Shown here in pieces: positions 18,871-30,489 of a DNA stretch of 64,000 nt. Position 1 is the first letter of the stretch. Each line of letters opens with the position of its first letter. The notes beneath the pieces were generated by a model that made no database searches, was not told where the DNA came from, and saw nothing but the letters and a program-made list of their open reading frames with translations. A program made the position numbers and the translations under genes. The stretch comes from Asparagopsis taxiformis (Eukaryota > Rhodophyta > Florideophyceae > Bonnemaisoniales > Bonnemaisoniaceae), in NCBI GenBank assembly GCA_030407315.1, contig JALQPE010000215.1, forward strand, positions 62,001-126,000. Reading direction: 5' to 3'.

Positions 18871-21800
18871 TCATGCAGCCCTCGGTGGAAATCCGTCTCG
18901 CCTACATAGTGCATATATCTCTCCACCCTCCAGCAGTCCGGGTCCGTGCCTTACCTCCCTCATGTTCTCATCATATTCGCATACACTCCCATTGCAATAG
19001 TGCATACCAAACACCTCAGTGACTCCCTCACTCATCTCCACAATTACTGTTCGTCGCCTCTCTTCGACCTTGAACACTCCTTCATCAGTTTTTTGCAAAC
19101 CCAGGCAAACTCCATAAGCTGTACCTTGCTCATCTCTCGCACTCTCGTTCCTCAGGATAAAGAACGCTAGAACAATAAAAAACCGCGGTTCATAATTAAT
19201 TCTTCCCCGCATTATCTCTGATGTGAGACGAGACGCCGGGTACAGAATCGCTTGTGAAGTTGCACCATCCTCACATTTCATCTGTTCAGGGCAAACAGCA
19301 TGGATGATAGCTCCTGATTCTAGAGAGCCAGACCTCTGCACTGTTTTCCTTCCCCACTCTGTCGTAGTGCTTCTAGAAACTCTTCTCACCCATTCGGCAT
19401 ACTTTCCACACCCGCTTGTTCCGCTCCGTACCTTTCGGTAAAGAACCGTTTGAAAACACCTACAGCACCCTCTGCCATATCACATTTTCCATTCATGTAC
19501 TCCTTGACCTCGTCAATAGATATACCTCCATGCCCTCTCCACGTCACAATTTCACCATCCGCCGACAATATCTTTCCTCGACGCTGGGAGAGAAGCTGGA
19601 GAACCGGTTCCTGGAAGCAGTTTTTCACTACCTCGTCTTCCACATCTATTTCTCTCCCTAGCTCCTGTGAAAGAACGTTGACCATTTGAGAGCATTCGGA
19701 CGAGGACCAATGTTGTGGCTCCATGCCGATTTCGCGCAAAACAATGGCCACTCTCGTCTGCCAGTCATCCGCAAGAACTAATTCCAGCGCTGAAAGCTGT
19801 TCGCTTTGGTGATTGGACATTCTCACACCTTTCTTCAGCTGCTGATGCATCCGTTCGAATATAAGCTCCTGCACGTGCTTCACAGAGCCGTAGGCAGGAA
19901 GCGTATGAACACAAAACTCGACAAGACGATGAACATTAGGCTTGTCCAAATGTGCTCCTGCTCCCTTCACTTTCCGACAATACTCATTCAACGTCTCCAC
20001 GTAGTCTACAGTTCTTCCCAGAATGTATTCATTCCTGCCACCTTCTCCGTCAGCCGTCTCTACTTCATGTGGACCGTCTTTCCACCATACGGGCATGAAA
20101 CTAATACATGAAACCAGCTTCTGAAACATCACTACTAGTTTGACGGCCCCATCAAATTTTTCACGATGACCTTCCCCTTTCCCATCCATCATTCGAGCTG
20201 CGTTTTCGAATGCCATAGGTGCTATCAGAAGCACACTGAATATGTCACTCATGTTCATGGAAAGCAGATTGTTGGTTCCAAATAAACGGTTCTGCCTTCC
20301 CATCCTGAACTTCTTCAGAGCGCCCAGAATTTGCAATTCAGCTACCTCTCGAATTCGTGGGCTGGCAGCTGAAATACAAGCGTTCAGTACATCTTGTGCC
20401 AGTCCAGACAATAGATGGTCAGGTGCTATCACTGCGGAACGGTACGGGTCAAAAATTGCTGGGACAACTGAAACTCCGTTTTCCGTCTTCGGTACTTCTT
20501 CCTGCACTGCTTCCAAGGAAGTGCTCAGGACATGAAATGGTAAATCTTCCCCTTCTTCTGCAGCCAGTCCGAGAGTGCGAAGCTGGGTTTCTGTGGCATC
20601 CTTACGTGTCGATGCATTCCGATACTTGCTCCTGGCATGCGTCGATGTTTGCCCGTTCACTACCGAAGTGTATGCATTCTTCGTGCCACCAGTACTGCTC
20701 AGGTCATATTTGCGGAAACTGCAGATGTGGCACGGAGAGTTTGATGTGTGTCCAAGAACATCCAGGGTATGTGAAACTGCAGGATAGTCTCCAATGCTCC
20801 CCACTGGGTCTAGAAATACCACAATATCTTCTCCCTCTGCATTTTTCGTTGGGAAACCCTCTGTGCTTCCTCGCACTATATCTTGAACGATATATCGCAA
20901 TACACAATTTGTGGACACTCCCGGAGGTGGCAAACCAATCACTCGAACCGCTTGGTAGCTTCCCCTTTTCCGAGGCGGTAGATTGAGAGGTAACATATAG
21001 CATCCACCGAAACTTCCCTTCCTGCTTGTGAATGGTTCAAAGTCATCCGTGTAAAGGATAAATCGGTAAACAAAGTAGTTTCGACCATCCTCCAGCTTTC
21101 CCTAACATGGTGCATCTTCTCGCGGAGACGCTGGGTGCCATTGCGACCTGTGGTCTCCGAAACCATCCGAGAACACCCCTGAAACACGAATTTCTTCATA
21201 GTTGGGGCTTCCTAGTCTATCGGGCGGGTTTCTGGCTTCAGCAAAGCTCGCGCCCGGTGAAAAGCAAAGTAACATGGTGGATGCTTCTCCGACCTGCTCT
21301 TTCAAATACCTGTTCACCAATACGACGTGTGGAACAATATCACCCTCTTCCATTCCAATTGGTAATAGAACGGTTATCACGTCCCCAGCTCGTGTTCCTT
21401 TTCCCTTGGCTCCTACTCCGATTACACATTGCGATATCGCTCGCAGAGCATGCTGCCTCTCCCATTCCAATAGATGTGACATTCGCGGCTGCAGATATTT
21501 TTCGACATGCACATCATGCTCACCGTCGTGTCGAGCCTCATAGGTAACTATGGTCCTAGCATGAAGTTCCCACAACGACGTAACCGCCACTCTTCTCCTC
21601 TTCGGTTTCCCACCATCTCTGTCATTCTTCCTGAACCCTTTTGCTCTTTCGATGACGGCAACCTGACGAGCTCCTGGATGACATCGGATTCGAATTGCTG
21701 TTCCATCAGGTACATAAATGTGCTTCAAACCCTTTTTCCCATCGCTGTCAATGGGAACAACTGCTGTGCGAACGAATGGGTCGCTCAAAACACCCCTCCT

Positions 21801-22673
21801 GCACTTTGCAATGAACGAATCTTCAATGCTGCACTCTGCGGTTGATTTTTCTCCTTCCGAGCTTCGATTGTTCGCATCACTGCGGAATGCTTTAAAGATT
21901 GGTCGAGTCTGGACATCTTTCAGAGCCCATGTGCTTGGGAGTACAATACGAACTTTCGCCATTCCTCCACAATTGTCTCTGTCATCTGTTGTTCCACGGG
22001 TTCCTACTGCACCTCGATGCTGTGCAGCTCTTGCTCCGCTCTTTCGAAGGTCTATCGGAAACTCGATGTCACAGCTCTTTGCATAGCAGTGTTTCCTCAA
22101 GAATGGTAGTATCTTCTGTCGCATCACAGAGTCCGACGGGACGTGCTCACTTGGATCTCTGCGGAAATTCATTCCGAACAGGGTACCTTCATAGTGGGCT
22201 CTTGTCATTCTTTGAGTTCCACTCAGCTGAAGAGCCCCATACATCGCAGGCCATTGTAGTAATGCCTTGAAATCACCACATGCTTCATCCCCAGCATTTC
22301 GGTCTATCGGGCCTCCAGTTGAAATGGAATCAGAACCTCGTCCGGTTGCTTCTTCCGATTCCATTAGCGTGCTCGATGCTACGTAGATGTCACTTCCAGC
22401 TTCATCGTTGTTGCTGTACACATCAATACAACCTTCTATTGTGTCACCCATAGGGATTGGGGACTCCAATAGGTCATCTGTGGTACACTCACGTCGTAGC
22501 TCATTACCTCTCGGGATTTCTTTGTTCATGCAGGCTGCATCACTGCTGCGGATTTCTCCCTGCAGTTTCCCAGGAAGCTGTTTACTGGGACTGGCCACAT
22601 TGAGTGAATCGAATCTCGCCTTTGTCCTACGACTTGTGGTTTTCTTTCGAATAGGAGTCCGTCTCGGAGCCAT
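18871..22673 (-). pseudogene. tnp2/CACTA-like transposase, stop and frameshift
   Basis: A frame opens at ATG 22673 (MAPRRTPIRKK, basic) and runs to 19386, broken once by TAG at 21102-21104. Coding clearly resumes in the same phase: the next residues reach YTDDFEPF with the first acidic pair (about 543-544), then LPLNLPP, then LDPVGSIGDYPA (Asp near 629) followed by the Cys pair SPCHIC. This is the layout of tnp2-type transposases of the EnSpm/CACTA superfamily, in which a D-x-PA-like block precedes a Cys-rich insert. After TGA at 19386, another phase stays open to 18871 (GAIIHAVCPEQMKCEDGA and beyond) and may be the displaced C-terminus, which would require a frameshift. The N-terminal third is unassigned. 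It is probably the former mobility enzyme of E1. Confidence 0.75.
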
Positions 22674-23236
22674 CTTGATGTTTTTGTTCTTTTCTTCTTC
22701 GCTCAGTTTTGTTGCATAGAATACAACTCTAAACTTCTATGACATGACTACTATCTCAATACAGTAGTACTACTTTTAACCGTTACGAAACCTTTCCAGG
22801 CTTTCATTCGATCCAATGAACTGGTTCACCACAATGCTTTGCCCTATGCTCATTGCTTTATGCACATTGATTGCTATTTCATCCGGACTCAACATCGTTT
22901 TGCTATCTTGTATCGCATCCCCTAACCACAAACCCAGCCAAGATGTATCCATTTCCGGAAAACGGCCGTTTATTTCGCAGTGATGCTCTAGGCACTAATA
23001 CTGAATCTGATTTTCTCATAAACGTACTTCCTACTCGTATACTCTACCATTTTCGGCCCTATTTACAAGTTGAAAGCACTATCTCTCGTTGAATCGTACT
23101 CGGTGTGATATCTTAAATTAGCATAAATTTATATATTGCAATGCAGATTCACTGCTCGCTTGCAACATGAAAATTATAAAATTTCTCCCACACTGCTGTT
23201 TCCTAGCCGCCCACATCCACGCGGCCCGCTTTGACT
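22674..23236. other. Intergenic, no gene seen
   Basis: No gene or strong repeat is visible between the transposase start and the copia LTR. The right end of E1 may lie here, but no terminal inverted repeat was found. TGACT at 23232-23236 abuts the LTR and would be one copy of a 5-bp target duplication; its partner is not in the window. Confidence 0.5.
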
Positions 23237-23852
23237 TGTTGAAACGAATTGGTCGCTTATCGAGCGTTTATTGAATCTGCGAGCTCACTACATTATTTGT
23301 ATTCTCGCCGAGGTGCGCCGGCGGTGCTAAGGACAGCCTGTTAATAGCTGCTCCAGACAGTCTGTCACTGACAGTCTGTCCTGGTAAGCACCCGCTGCCA
23401 ATCTGGTACACGTGGGCTTCTCTATCATATCGTCCACACGTGTACACTAATCATAACATTTTCCCTGTGCCATGATGGCAACCCATCCTGGCTTTTCTAA
23501 TTACTAATTGAAAGTATGACAAACAAATTGAAACTTCAGACGCTGTTATCTCCGTGAAGAAAGGTCGTAGAAGCTTCGGAGAAGTTGCTACCCGACTAAT
23601 TCGGGCACGCTGAACATGATGAGATAGGTTTCGGAGCGCCTAGAGCACTCCTTCTAGGAGAAATCGAGGGTTAAAGTTTTCTCACGTAACTGAGCCCCTC
23701 AGGGCCTATTACAGTGAGTGCTTCAACCGTTTTTCAACGAGGAACACGATGAGCCATATTTCAAGGCTCCTAGAGGACTCCTTCATCGAGATTTTCACAG
23801 GATATTCTCGAGATTGAGTGCTTCTGTTGCTGCGACTCAATTATTCGCAACA
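23237..23852 (-). repeat. 3' LTR of the copia element
   Basis: A 616-bp segment bounded by TGTTG and CAACA, the short inverted ends typical of LTRs. On the minus strand it begins directly after a purine tract (CAGAGGGGAG) that follows the RNase H region, as expected for a polypurine tract and 3' LTR. The pol frame runs about 80 bp into it. The matching 5' LTR is not in the window. Confidence 0.8.
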
Positions 23853-26053
23853 CTCCCCTCTGTGACAAGCTCGATGAAGCACCAGATGTAGGGAGGTTTT
23901 GAAGTCCGATGAGGTCTTTGAATTTGTGAAGGAGAAGACGGGGAAGAGGTTTTGTGAGCAAGTCGGCAGCCATTTCTGATGTGGGGCAGTATTGCATTGT
24001 GTAGAGGTTTTTGTCGAGGCTATGGCGTACGAAGTGGTATTGAATGTCAATGTGCTTTGTTCTAGTTCCGGACACATCATTTCGAGCCATATTGATAGAT
24101 CCTTGGTTATCGACGTTGATGCAGATCGGCTCGTATTCTTCGCTTGCTGTGATTGAGCGGAAAATGTTGCTAAGCCAGATTGATTCTTTTACAGCTGCAC
24201 ACAGAGCCATGTACTCCGCTTCGGAGGAGGAAAGAGCAACGCAACCTTGTTTGCGTGACTTCCAGCTGACGGCCCCTCCCGCCATTAGGAAAACGTAACC
24301 ACTGGTGGATTTTCGATTGATCGTGCAGCCACCCCAGTCGGAGTCACTGTACGCGATCGGGTGGAACGGTTTATCGGCTTGATAGAGCAAGCCCAGATTC
24401 CTTGTTCCATTCACATAGCGGAGTACGCGCTTAACTGCTGTCCACAGTCTTGTTGTCGGATGTTCCACATGTTGGGCAAGCCGTCCCACAGCGAAGGATA
24501 TGTCGGGGCGAGTCCCGACCGAGAGATACATGAGGCTACCAACAGCGCTTCGATATAGTGTAGAGTCTATAGGTTCCCCTTCGAGGTCTGCAGGACTTAT
24601 CTGCGATTCCATTGGGGTGACTACGGGACTCGAGTCAAGCATCCCGAAGCGTTCTAGCACCTTGTGGACATAACGACTCTGGCTGAGGTGCAGAGTTCCT
24701 CTTGACGAGCTGCGAACGATCTCGAGTCCAAGACAGACCTTGGCTTCTCCGCAGTCTTTCATTGAGAACCTTTTATTGAACTCCCCTTTTAGCCAATCAA
24801 GTATTCGGCGATTACTTGATGCCATGAGTAGGTCGTCAACGTAGAGGGTAATGATCACCATTGCTCCTCCTTCATACTTGACGTAAAGGCATGGATCATA
24901 CGGAGAAGTCTCGAATTTGAGGATACCGATCACGAATTCGTCGATCTTTGCGTGCCACTGTCTCGGAGCTTGTTTTAGACCGTAGAGTGCTCTTTGCAGT
25001 TTACACACATGGTTCGGGTATTGCGGATGAACGAACCCTTCTGGTTGCTCCATGTAGATATCTTGATCGAGATCACCGTATAGGAAGGCTGTCTTGACAT
25101 CCATTTGATCGCAATGGAGGGATTTGTGAGCAACTATAGCGAGGAACGTGCGGAGAGTGCATAGTTTTACAACCGGAGCGTATGTTTCTTCGTAGTCAAC
25201 ACCGTATTGTTGTTCAAAACCACGAGTGACAAGTCGTGCTTTGTACTTCACACCGTTCGTTCCGTCGTCGTTGACAACATCCTTGATTTTGAAAAGCCAT
25301 TTGCAGGAGAGAAGATTGCGGGCTTCACTGCGAGGGACAAGAATCCAGGTCTGGTTGGTGTAGAGAGATTCCATTTCGGAGTCTATTGCTTTGAGCCAGA
25401 GCTTTCTATCCTCCCCCTCTGTCGCGGTAGTGAAGGTGAGGAGTTCCGGAGCAATGCTAACGAGTGCAGTCGGTTTCCACCATTGAGTCGGGGGCTTTCG
25501 AGGTCTTGAAGACTTCCGAGGAGCAGATGGAATGGAGAGGTTGCTCGGGGAAGCCGGTATAGTAGGATGAGCAGGACTGCTTGGAGAAGCAATGGGGCTC
25601 GATTCTCCCCCGGAGATGCTGGGAGACTGTGGAGGCATGGGCGACTCGTCATCCGATTTTTGCATGCGGGGTTGAGGATTGTCCGGTATGTATCTCAAGG
25701 TGTTGTCGTCATCAATATATGTAGAGTCTTCAACAGAGCGAGGTTGAGTGGTTTCATCCGATGCCGATTCGTCGAAGACGACGTCCCTTGAGATTACGAC
25801 GGTGTTCGTTTGGTCGTCCCACAGCTTGTACGCTTTCTGGGTTTTGGAGTAACCGATCATCATGGCAGGAGATGAGCGACTGTTTAGAGATGTTAGGCGT
25901 ATTTGTGGGACCTTGTACCAACACTGACTACCGAACACTTTTAGATGGGAGATATCAGGTTTACGACCCATCCATAATTCGAACGGAGTTTTATCTGAGG
26001 GTATCCCACGGCTTGTGACACGATTTCGGACGTATGCTGCGCAGTCAAGGGCT
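23770..26053 (-). pseudogene. Ty1/copia pol, C-terminal part
   Basis: The open frame covers the end of integrase (ALDCAAYVRNR, then FELWMGRKPDISHLKVFGS), a Pro/Ser-rich linker, reverse transcriptase (CKWLFKIK, DVKTAFLYGDLD, the catalytic YVDDLLMAS) and RNase H (SDSDWGG, SSSEAEYMA, DNQGSINMARN), ending in the LTR. Domain order and motifs are those of Ty1/copia. The 5' boundary is the edge of element L at 26054, which interrupts integrase. The upstream half of the gene is found 12 kb away at 38225-39418. The open frame continues through the L terminus, but that part is not pol. No stop breaks this half. Confidence 0.93.
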
Positions 26054-26087
26054 CGTCTGTGTTCTCGGAAATGGACGCGGACGTCCA
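26054..26087. repeat. Terminal inverted repeat of L, left
   Basis: 34 bp starting CGTCTGTGTTCTCGGAAATG, including GGACGCGGACGTCC. It pairs with 38191-38224 with about two mismatches. Beyond it, both ends carry CTCTAGTAC-type subterminal motifs. Confidence 0.9.
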
Positions 26088-26976
26088 CAACCTCTAGTAC
26101 ACCTAGTATTACTAGGCGGACGTCCATGTTCTCCAGTATTTTTGGATGTCCGCCTAGATCCGGACGTCCATGCGGTCTAGTACGTCTAGTATTACTAGGA
26201 CGACATTCATTGTTTCTAGTACCACGGATGTCCCCCTCGGGATGGACTTCCGCCATGTCTATGTCAACCTAGGACGGGCGCCGGTTCAGAAATTCAAAAA
26301 TTTCGACCCCAGAAATTTCTGCCGCCTTGCTCGACATGGATGTCCGCATCCATCACGGCGACCACTCTATTTTTCCTTGTCGGTCGACTCCAATTTTGTC
26401 TTTAATTTTTTCATCCTCTCGCTCACACCCCCTTCCATTTGGTGCTCACCTCCCCCGTACTGTACCTCAAACACCCCCAATACCACTCTAGAACGCATTT
26501 TCAGCTACCTATCCCCGCTTCCACGGTGCACACCTCCATTCCATACCTACTTTTCTGCTCTACCGTACAGATTTCTTATAACCAGTCCTCATACTACCTC
26601 AGAATAGGGAAAAACATCCCCTATCCCCTCGACCATGCTCTCCCCCATCACCTTTGCAACGTATTGTTCTTCAATACCCTCTCTCCTCTACCTTCAACCC
26701 CTCTCCTTCGCCCTCTCCACAAACTTCCCCTGCAGCTTACTCTTCGACCTGCTCCACCCCTCCCTCCCTCACCTGCTCCATGCCCCCACGCCATCCGCAT
26801 CTTCGATACCGTATACACCACCACCACCACCACCGGCCCACGCTCCCGCTCCCCCGCCGTCTCCCCAGAAACCTCCCCGCTCTGAAACACATATCAACCC
26901 CCCACTTCGCACCCATCCTCCCACTCCCCTCCCTCCCCAAATACAATAACCCTCTTCTTCCCCATCACATCCCCAC

Positions 26977-27294
26977 TCACCACAGCCAGAACAGACGCCA
27001 CCCCCCTTCCCACCTCTTTCTCCTCACTTTCCTAAAACCCCCTCCTCTCGGGGCCTTCAACCGCACCCTCCTACGGTCCCACCTAAACACCTCCTCCGCC
27101 CTCACTACCCCAACACCCCGCAGCGTCTCCCCAATCCCCATAATATGCTTGTCGGCACTCCTCTCCGAATCACACTCCAATCTAAACCCGCACTCCGTAC
27201 ATTTCCACTTCCCCCTGTACCATCCCATCCCAAGATTCCATCCACCCCCCACAGAACACATCCTCATACCACAGAAGAATTTTCTTCCTCTCAT
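26977..27294 (-). CDS. Possible small zinc-finger protein in the L end
   Basis: A 105-aa frame with WKCTECGFRLECDSER, then ADKHIMGIGE: a C-x2-C pair with a downstream His, loosely like a BED/C2H2 finger, followed by a basic tail. The inverted copy in R (59172-59432) keeps the same frame despite length differences of 3 and 6 bases in the Gly-rich part, which hints at coding constraint. The opposite strand also has a long Pro/His-rich frame, a by-product of base composition. It has no known family, and it may be only a fragment of a lost gene. Confidence 0.35.
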   Translation of the reverse strand: MRGRKFFCGMRMCSVGGGWNLGMGWYRGKWKCTECGFRLECDSERSADKHIMGIGETLRGVGVVRAEEVFRWDRRRVRLKAPRGGGFRKVRRKRWEGGWRLFWLW

Positions 27295-27679
27295 ACCTCA
27301 TCCTTAAAACCTCCATCTCTTCCATGTAAATTTCGATGTAAATATTTTCTCCACTATGCAAACTCATACATGTATGAGCGTATGCCTTTCCGCTTCGTCA
27401 ACCCTGAATATTTGTATTCATGTATTCATAAAATGGAGCCACCCACATCCCTATCCCGTTCTGCAAGCTTTACAAACCACCAGACGCATACTCCACAACT
27501 ATACAACAAACACTACTCGCTATCTCAGACGACGCGGTACACAAGTAGCGTAGTCTCAACCTTCCGTGACGCCTTCCCTGATGCGTACAAGTGCGAAACA
27601 CGTCTAGACGTATATCACAAGTGAGCGCGGGAATTTTCGGCACAGGAGATGCTGGGCCACCAAATTGATTTTTCGGAAA

Positions 27680-29190
27680 TTTTAGAATTTCTGGGCTGGC
27701 CAGCAGTGCAATCGAGCTGGACATCCACCGGACGTCCATTTCAGGTTGGTCGTGTGCTGCCCACATCCATGCATTGCAGCAACTAAGCAGGCGGGCTCAC
27801 TACTCATACAAAGTGCACGGATATGAGTAACGTGATGTGTGAGTGTTGTTTGTCGTGAGGATGTAAGGTGGGACCATGATGAAACAGGGAAAAAGATGTC
27901 TCCCTAGCATAACTTGGGCTTGAAGCCTGGAATCGACCCTTCGTAAGACGCGATTTTGGCTTACAGTTAGTGCTTACCGAAGCCAGTGACGGCCCCGGTC
28001 GGGGCGGCAGCCGGTTCCTGGGGCCGTTGTGGCCAAATTAGACACCTTGATTTGAATTGAAATTTGGGCTATTCTCAAAAACATGCACATGTGAACATGT
28101 TTTTGAGATGGGGGTCTGCCGTACGGCACAATCGACCCGCCCAAATCGATGATTTTTCACAATTTTTTTCTGCCCGAAATTTTAGAATTTCTGGGCTCGC
28201 CAGCAATGCAATTGAGCTGGACATCCACCGGACGTCCATTTCAGGTTGGTCGTGTGCTGCCCACATCCATGCATTGCAGCAACTAAGCAGGCGGGCTCAC
28301 TACTCATACAAAGTGCACGGAATATGAGTAACGTGATGTGTGAGTGTTGTTTGTCGTGAGGATGTAAGGTGGGACCATGATGAAACAGGGAAAAAGATGT
28401 CTCCCTAGCATAACTTGGGCTTGAAGCCTGGAATCGACCCTTCGTAAGACGCGATTTTGGCTTACAGTTAGTGCTTACCGAAGCCAGTGACGGCCCCGGT
28501 CGGGGCGGCAGCCGGTTCCTGGGGCCGTTGTGGCCAAATTAGACACCTTGATTTGAATTGAAATTTGGGCTATTCTCAAAAACATGCACATGTGAACATG
28601 TTTTTGAGATGGGGGTCTGCCGTACGGCACAATCGACCCGCCCAAATCGATGATTTTTCACAATTTTTTTCTGCCCGAAATTTTAGAATTTCTGGGCTCG
28701 CCAGCAATGCAATTGAGCCGGACATCCACCAGACGTCCATTCTGGGTTGTTCGTATGCTGCTCACATCTACGCATTACAGCAACCACGCAGGCGGGCCCA
28801 CTGCTCATACGAAGTGCACGTAGCATGTGCAGCATGATGGATGAGCAGTGTTTGTCGTGAGAAAGTGGGGTGGGAGCATGTCGAAACAAGGACCAAAACT
28901 TCGCCCTGGCGTATTGAGCCTGAGCCTGGAATCGACCCTTCGTGAGATGTGGCTTTGCTTACAGTTGGTGCTTACAGAAGCCAGTGACGGCCCCGGCCGG
29001 GGCAGCAGCCGGTTCCTGGGGCCGTTGTGGCCAAATTAGACACCTTGATTTGAATTGAAATTTGGGCTATTCTCAAAAACATGCACATGTGAACATGTTT
29101 TTGAGATGGGGGTGTGCCGTACGGCACTTTCGACCGCCCAAATCGATATAATTTTGCAATTTTTTTCTGACTGAAATTTTAGAATTTCTG
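27680..29190. repeat. About 500-bp tandem units in L
   Basis: Three successive units, spaced about 500 bp, each pair the palindromic module (TTTTAGAATTTCTGGGCT, CTCAAAAACATG, GCCGTACGGCAC) with a tail containing GGGGCCGTTGTGGCC. Units 1 and 2 are nearly identical and unit 3 is diverged. The inverted arm at 33.9-34.9 kb has fewer units, so the difference arose by duplication or loss after the arms separated. Confidence 0.85.
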
Positions 29191-30345
29191 GGCTCGCCAG
29201 CAATGCAATTGAGCTGGACATTCACCGGACGTCCATTTCAGGTTGGTCGAGTATTGCACATGGATACAGTTTTGCAGCTATTTCTCAGCCCAACATTTTA
29301 GAATTTCAGGGCTGACCAGCAATGTAACCGAGCCGGACTTCTACTGGACGTCCATTTCAAGTTAGGCTAGTGCTGCACATTTGCTCGCATCGCAGCAACT
29401 AAGCAAGTGTTGACAGCACCGAGATGCCATGCAGACAAGGGAGAATCGGCTGCAAACGGCTTCCCTGGTCGGCGGCTGGATGTCTGGATGTGAATGGCTG
29501 CAAGCATGGAAATCTTGCTACCGCACAGCGCATACACACTGCAGCAGCACATCACTGACGCATGCGAAAGTTGGGTGCTGCAGTGCGTGGTGTTTGTGTG
29601 TTTGTGTGTTTGTGTGTTTGTGTGTTTGTGTGTTTGTGTTTTGTGTTTGTGTGTTTGTGTGTTTGTGTGTTTGTGTGTTTGTGTGTTTGTGTGTTTGTGT
29701 GTTTGTGTGTTTGTGTGTTTGTGTGTTTGTGTGTTTGTGTGTTTGTGTGTTTGTGTGTTTGTGTGTTTGTGTCTTTGTGTCTTTGTGTGTGTATGACGAA
29801 CCTTGTGGTATCCCTAGGCGTGCACTGGTACAAAAAGTTTGGACTGCCCCATCGGTCGTACTTTGGCGCATTTACATGCATCGGAGAACGACCAAGGAGG
29901 TAGAGCAGCAATCACTGTTGGCTGAGCGTCCAAACTGGAGGGCTTGGGGCAATGGTTCTATAGCAGTCATTTATAGGACGCCCACCGTTGATGACTGAGA
30001 TCCACGGTGGGTTTAGTATTCATGGTGTTGTCCTGCATTGGCGGACGTCGAAGACGAGTACTTCCAGTGAGCGTCCAAGGTGAACAGCTCAGCAGAGGAT
30101 TATGATGTGGATGTGAAGGCATGGATGAGGCCAGCAGGAACGTTTCTGCAAGATGGGCGTGAGTGGGTAAGTGAGCGGGGAGGGGCCGCTCGGGGCGCTT
30201 GGTAGCTTCTGGGGCCGTTGTGGCCAAATTAGAATCAAGCCTATGTCCGGCAGACGTCCTGAATTGCTTTATTTTTTGGGCTATTCTCAAAAACATGCAC
30301 ATGTGAACATGTTTTTGAGATGGGGGTGTGCCGTACGGCACTTTC
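28070..30345 (-). repeat. GTGCCGTACGGCAC modules in L, left arm (four copies)
   Basis: Copies of the R intergenic module centre on palindromes at 28117-28129, 28618-28630, 29114-29127 and 30328-30341; the first two vary at one end base. Each is preceded by the inverted pair CTCAAAAACATG...CATGTTTTTGAG. Partial modules without palindromes also occur near 27680 and 29290. Confidence 0.9.
29588..29798. repeat. TTTGTGTG microsatellite
   Basis: About 26 near-perfect 8-bp units with one short interruption near 29640. The matching position in the inverted arm (about 33730-33756) has only about three units, so the array has expanded or contracted since duplication. Long repetitive frames on both strands here are artefacts of the repeat. 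Confidence 0.97.
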
Positions 30346-30489
30346 GACCGCCCAAATCGATGTATTTTTGCATTTTTTTTCTGACTGAAATTTTAGAATT
30401 TCTGGGCTCGCCAGCAATGCAATTGCGCTGGTCATTCACCGGACGTCTATATGCGCTCAAGCGATTGCTGTCTGCTTCAAATACCTGAT

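Larger units (their letters stand above)
27490..30480. repeat. Inner inverted repeat of L, left arm
   Basis: Inverted relative to 33060-35230: for example, 30010-30450 reads as the reverse complement of 33060-33530 almost base for base, including the promoter-like and TG-repeat neighbourhoods. Together with the 2.5-kb spacer this makes a large foldback inside L. The arm is longer than its partner because of the 500-bp duplication and an expanded TG-rich microsatellite. Confidence 0.88.

Noticed and set aside
26439..27307. Pro/His/Ser-rich frames of up to 217 aa on the plus strand (and minus-strand equivalents at 59127-59851)
   Set aside because: They are pyrimidine-rich low-complexity sequence without any motif; phase is not kept between the inverted copies as well as in the opposite-strand finger frame.
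28430..28520. GGGTCGATTCC in the repeat modules as a tRNA-derived SINE signal
   Set aside because: Only a partial B-box match; no A box, no 3' tail, and the module is part of the DNA transposon ends.
29518..29911. Long overlapping frames on both strands rich in Cys/Val/Leu/Phe or Thr/Asn/His
   Set aside because: They are translations of the TTTGTGTG microsatellite; an 8-bp repeat lacking stops stays open in all frames.
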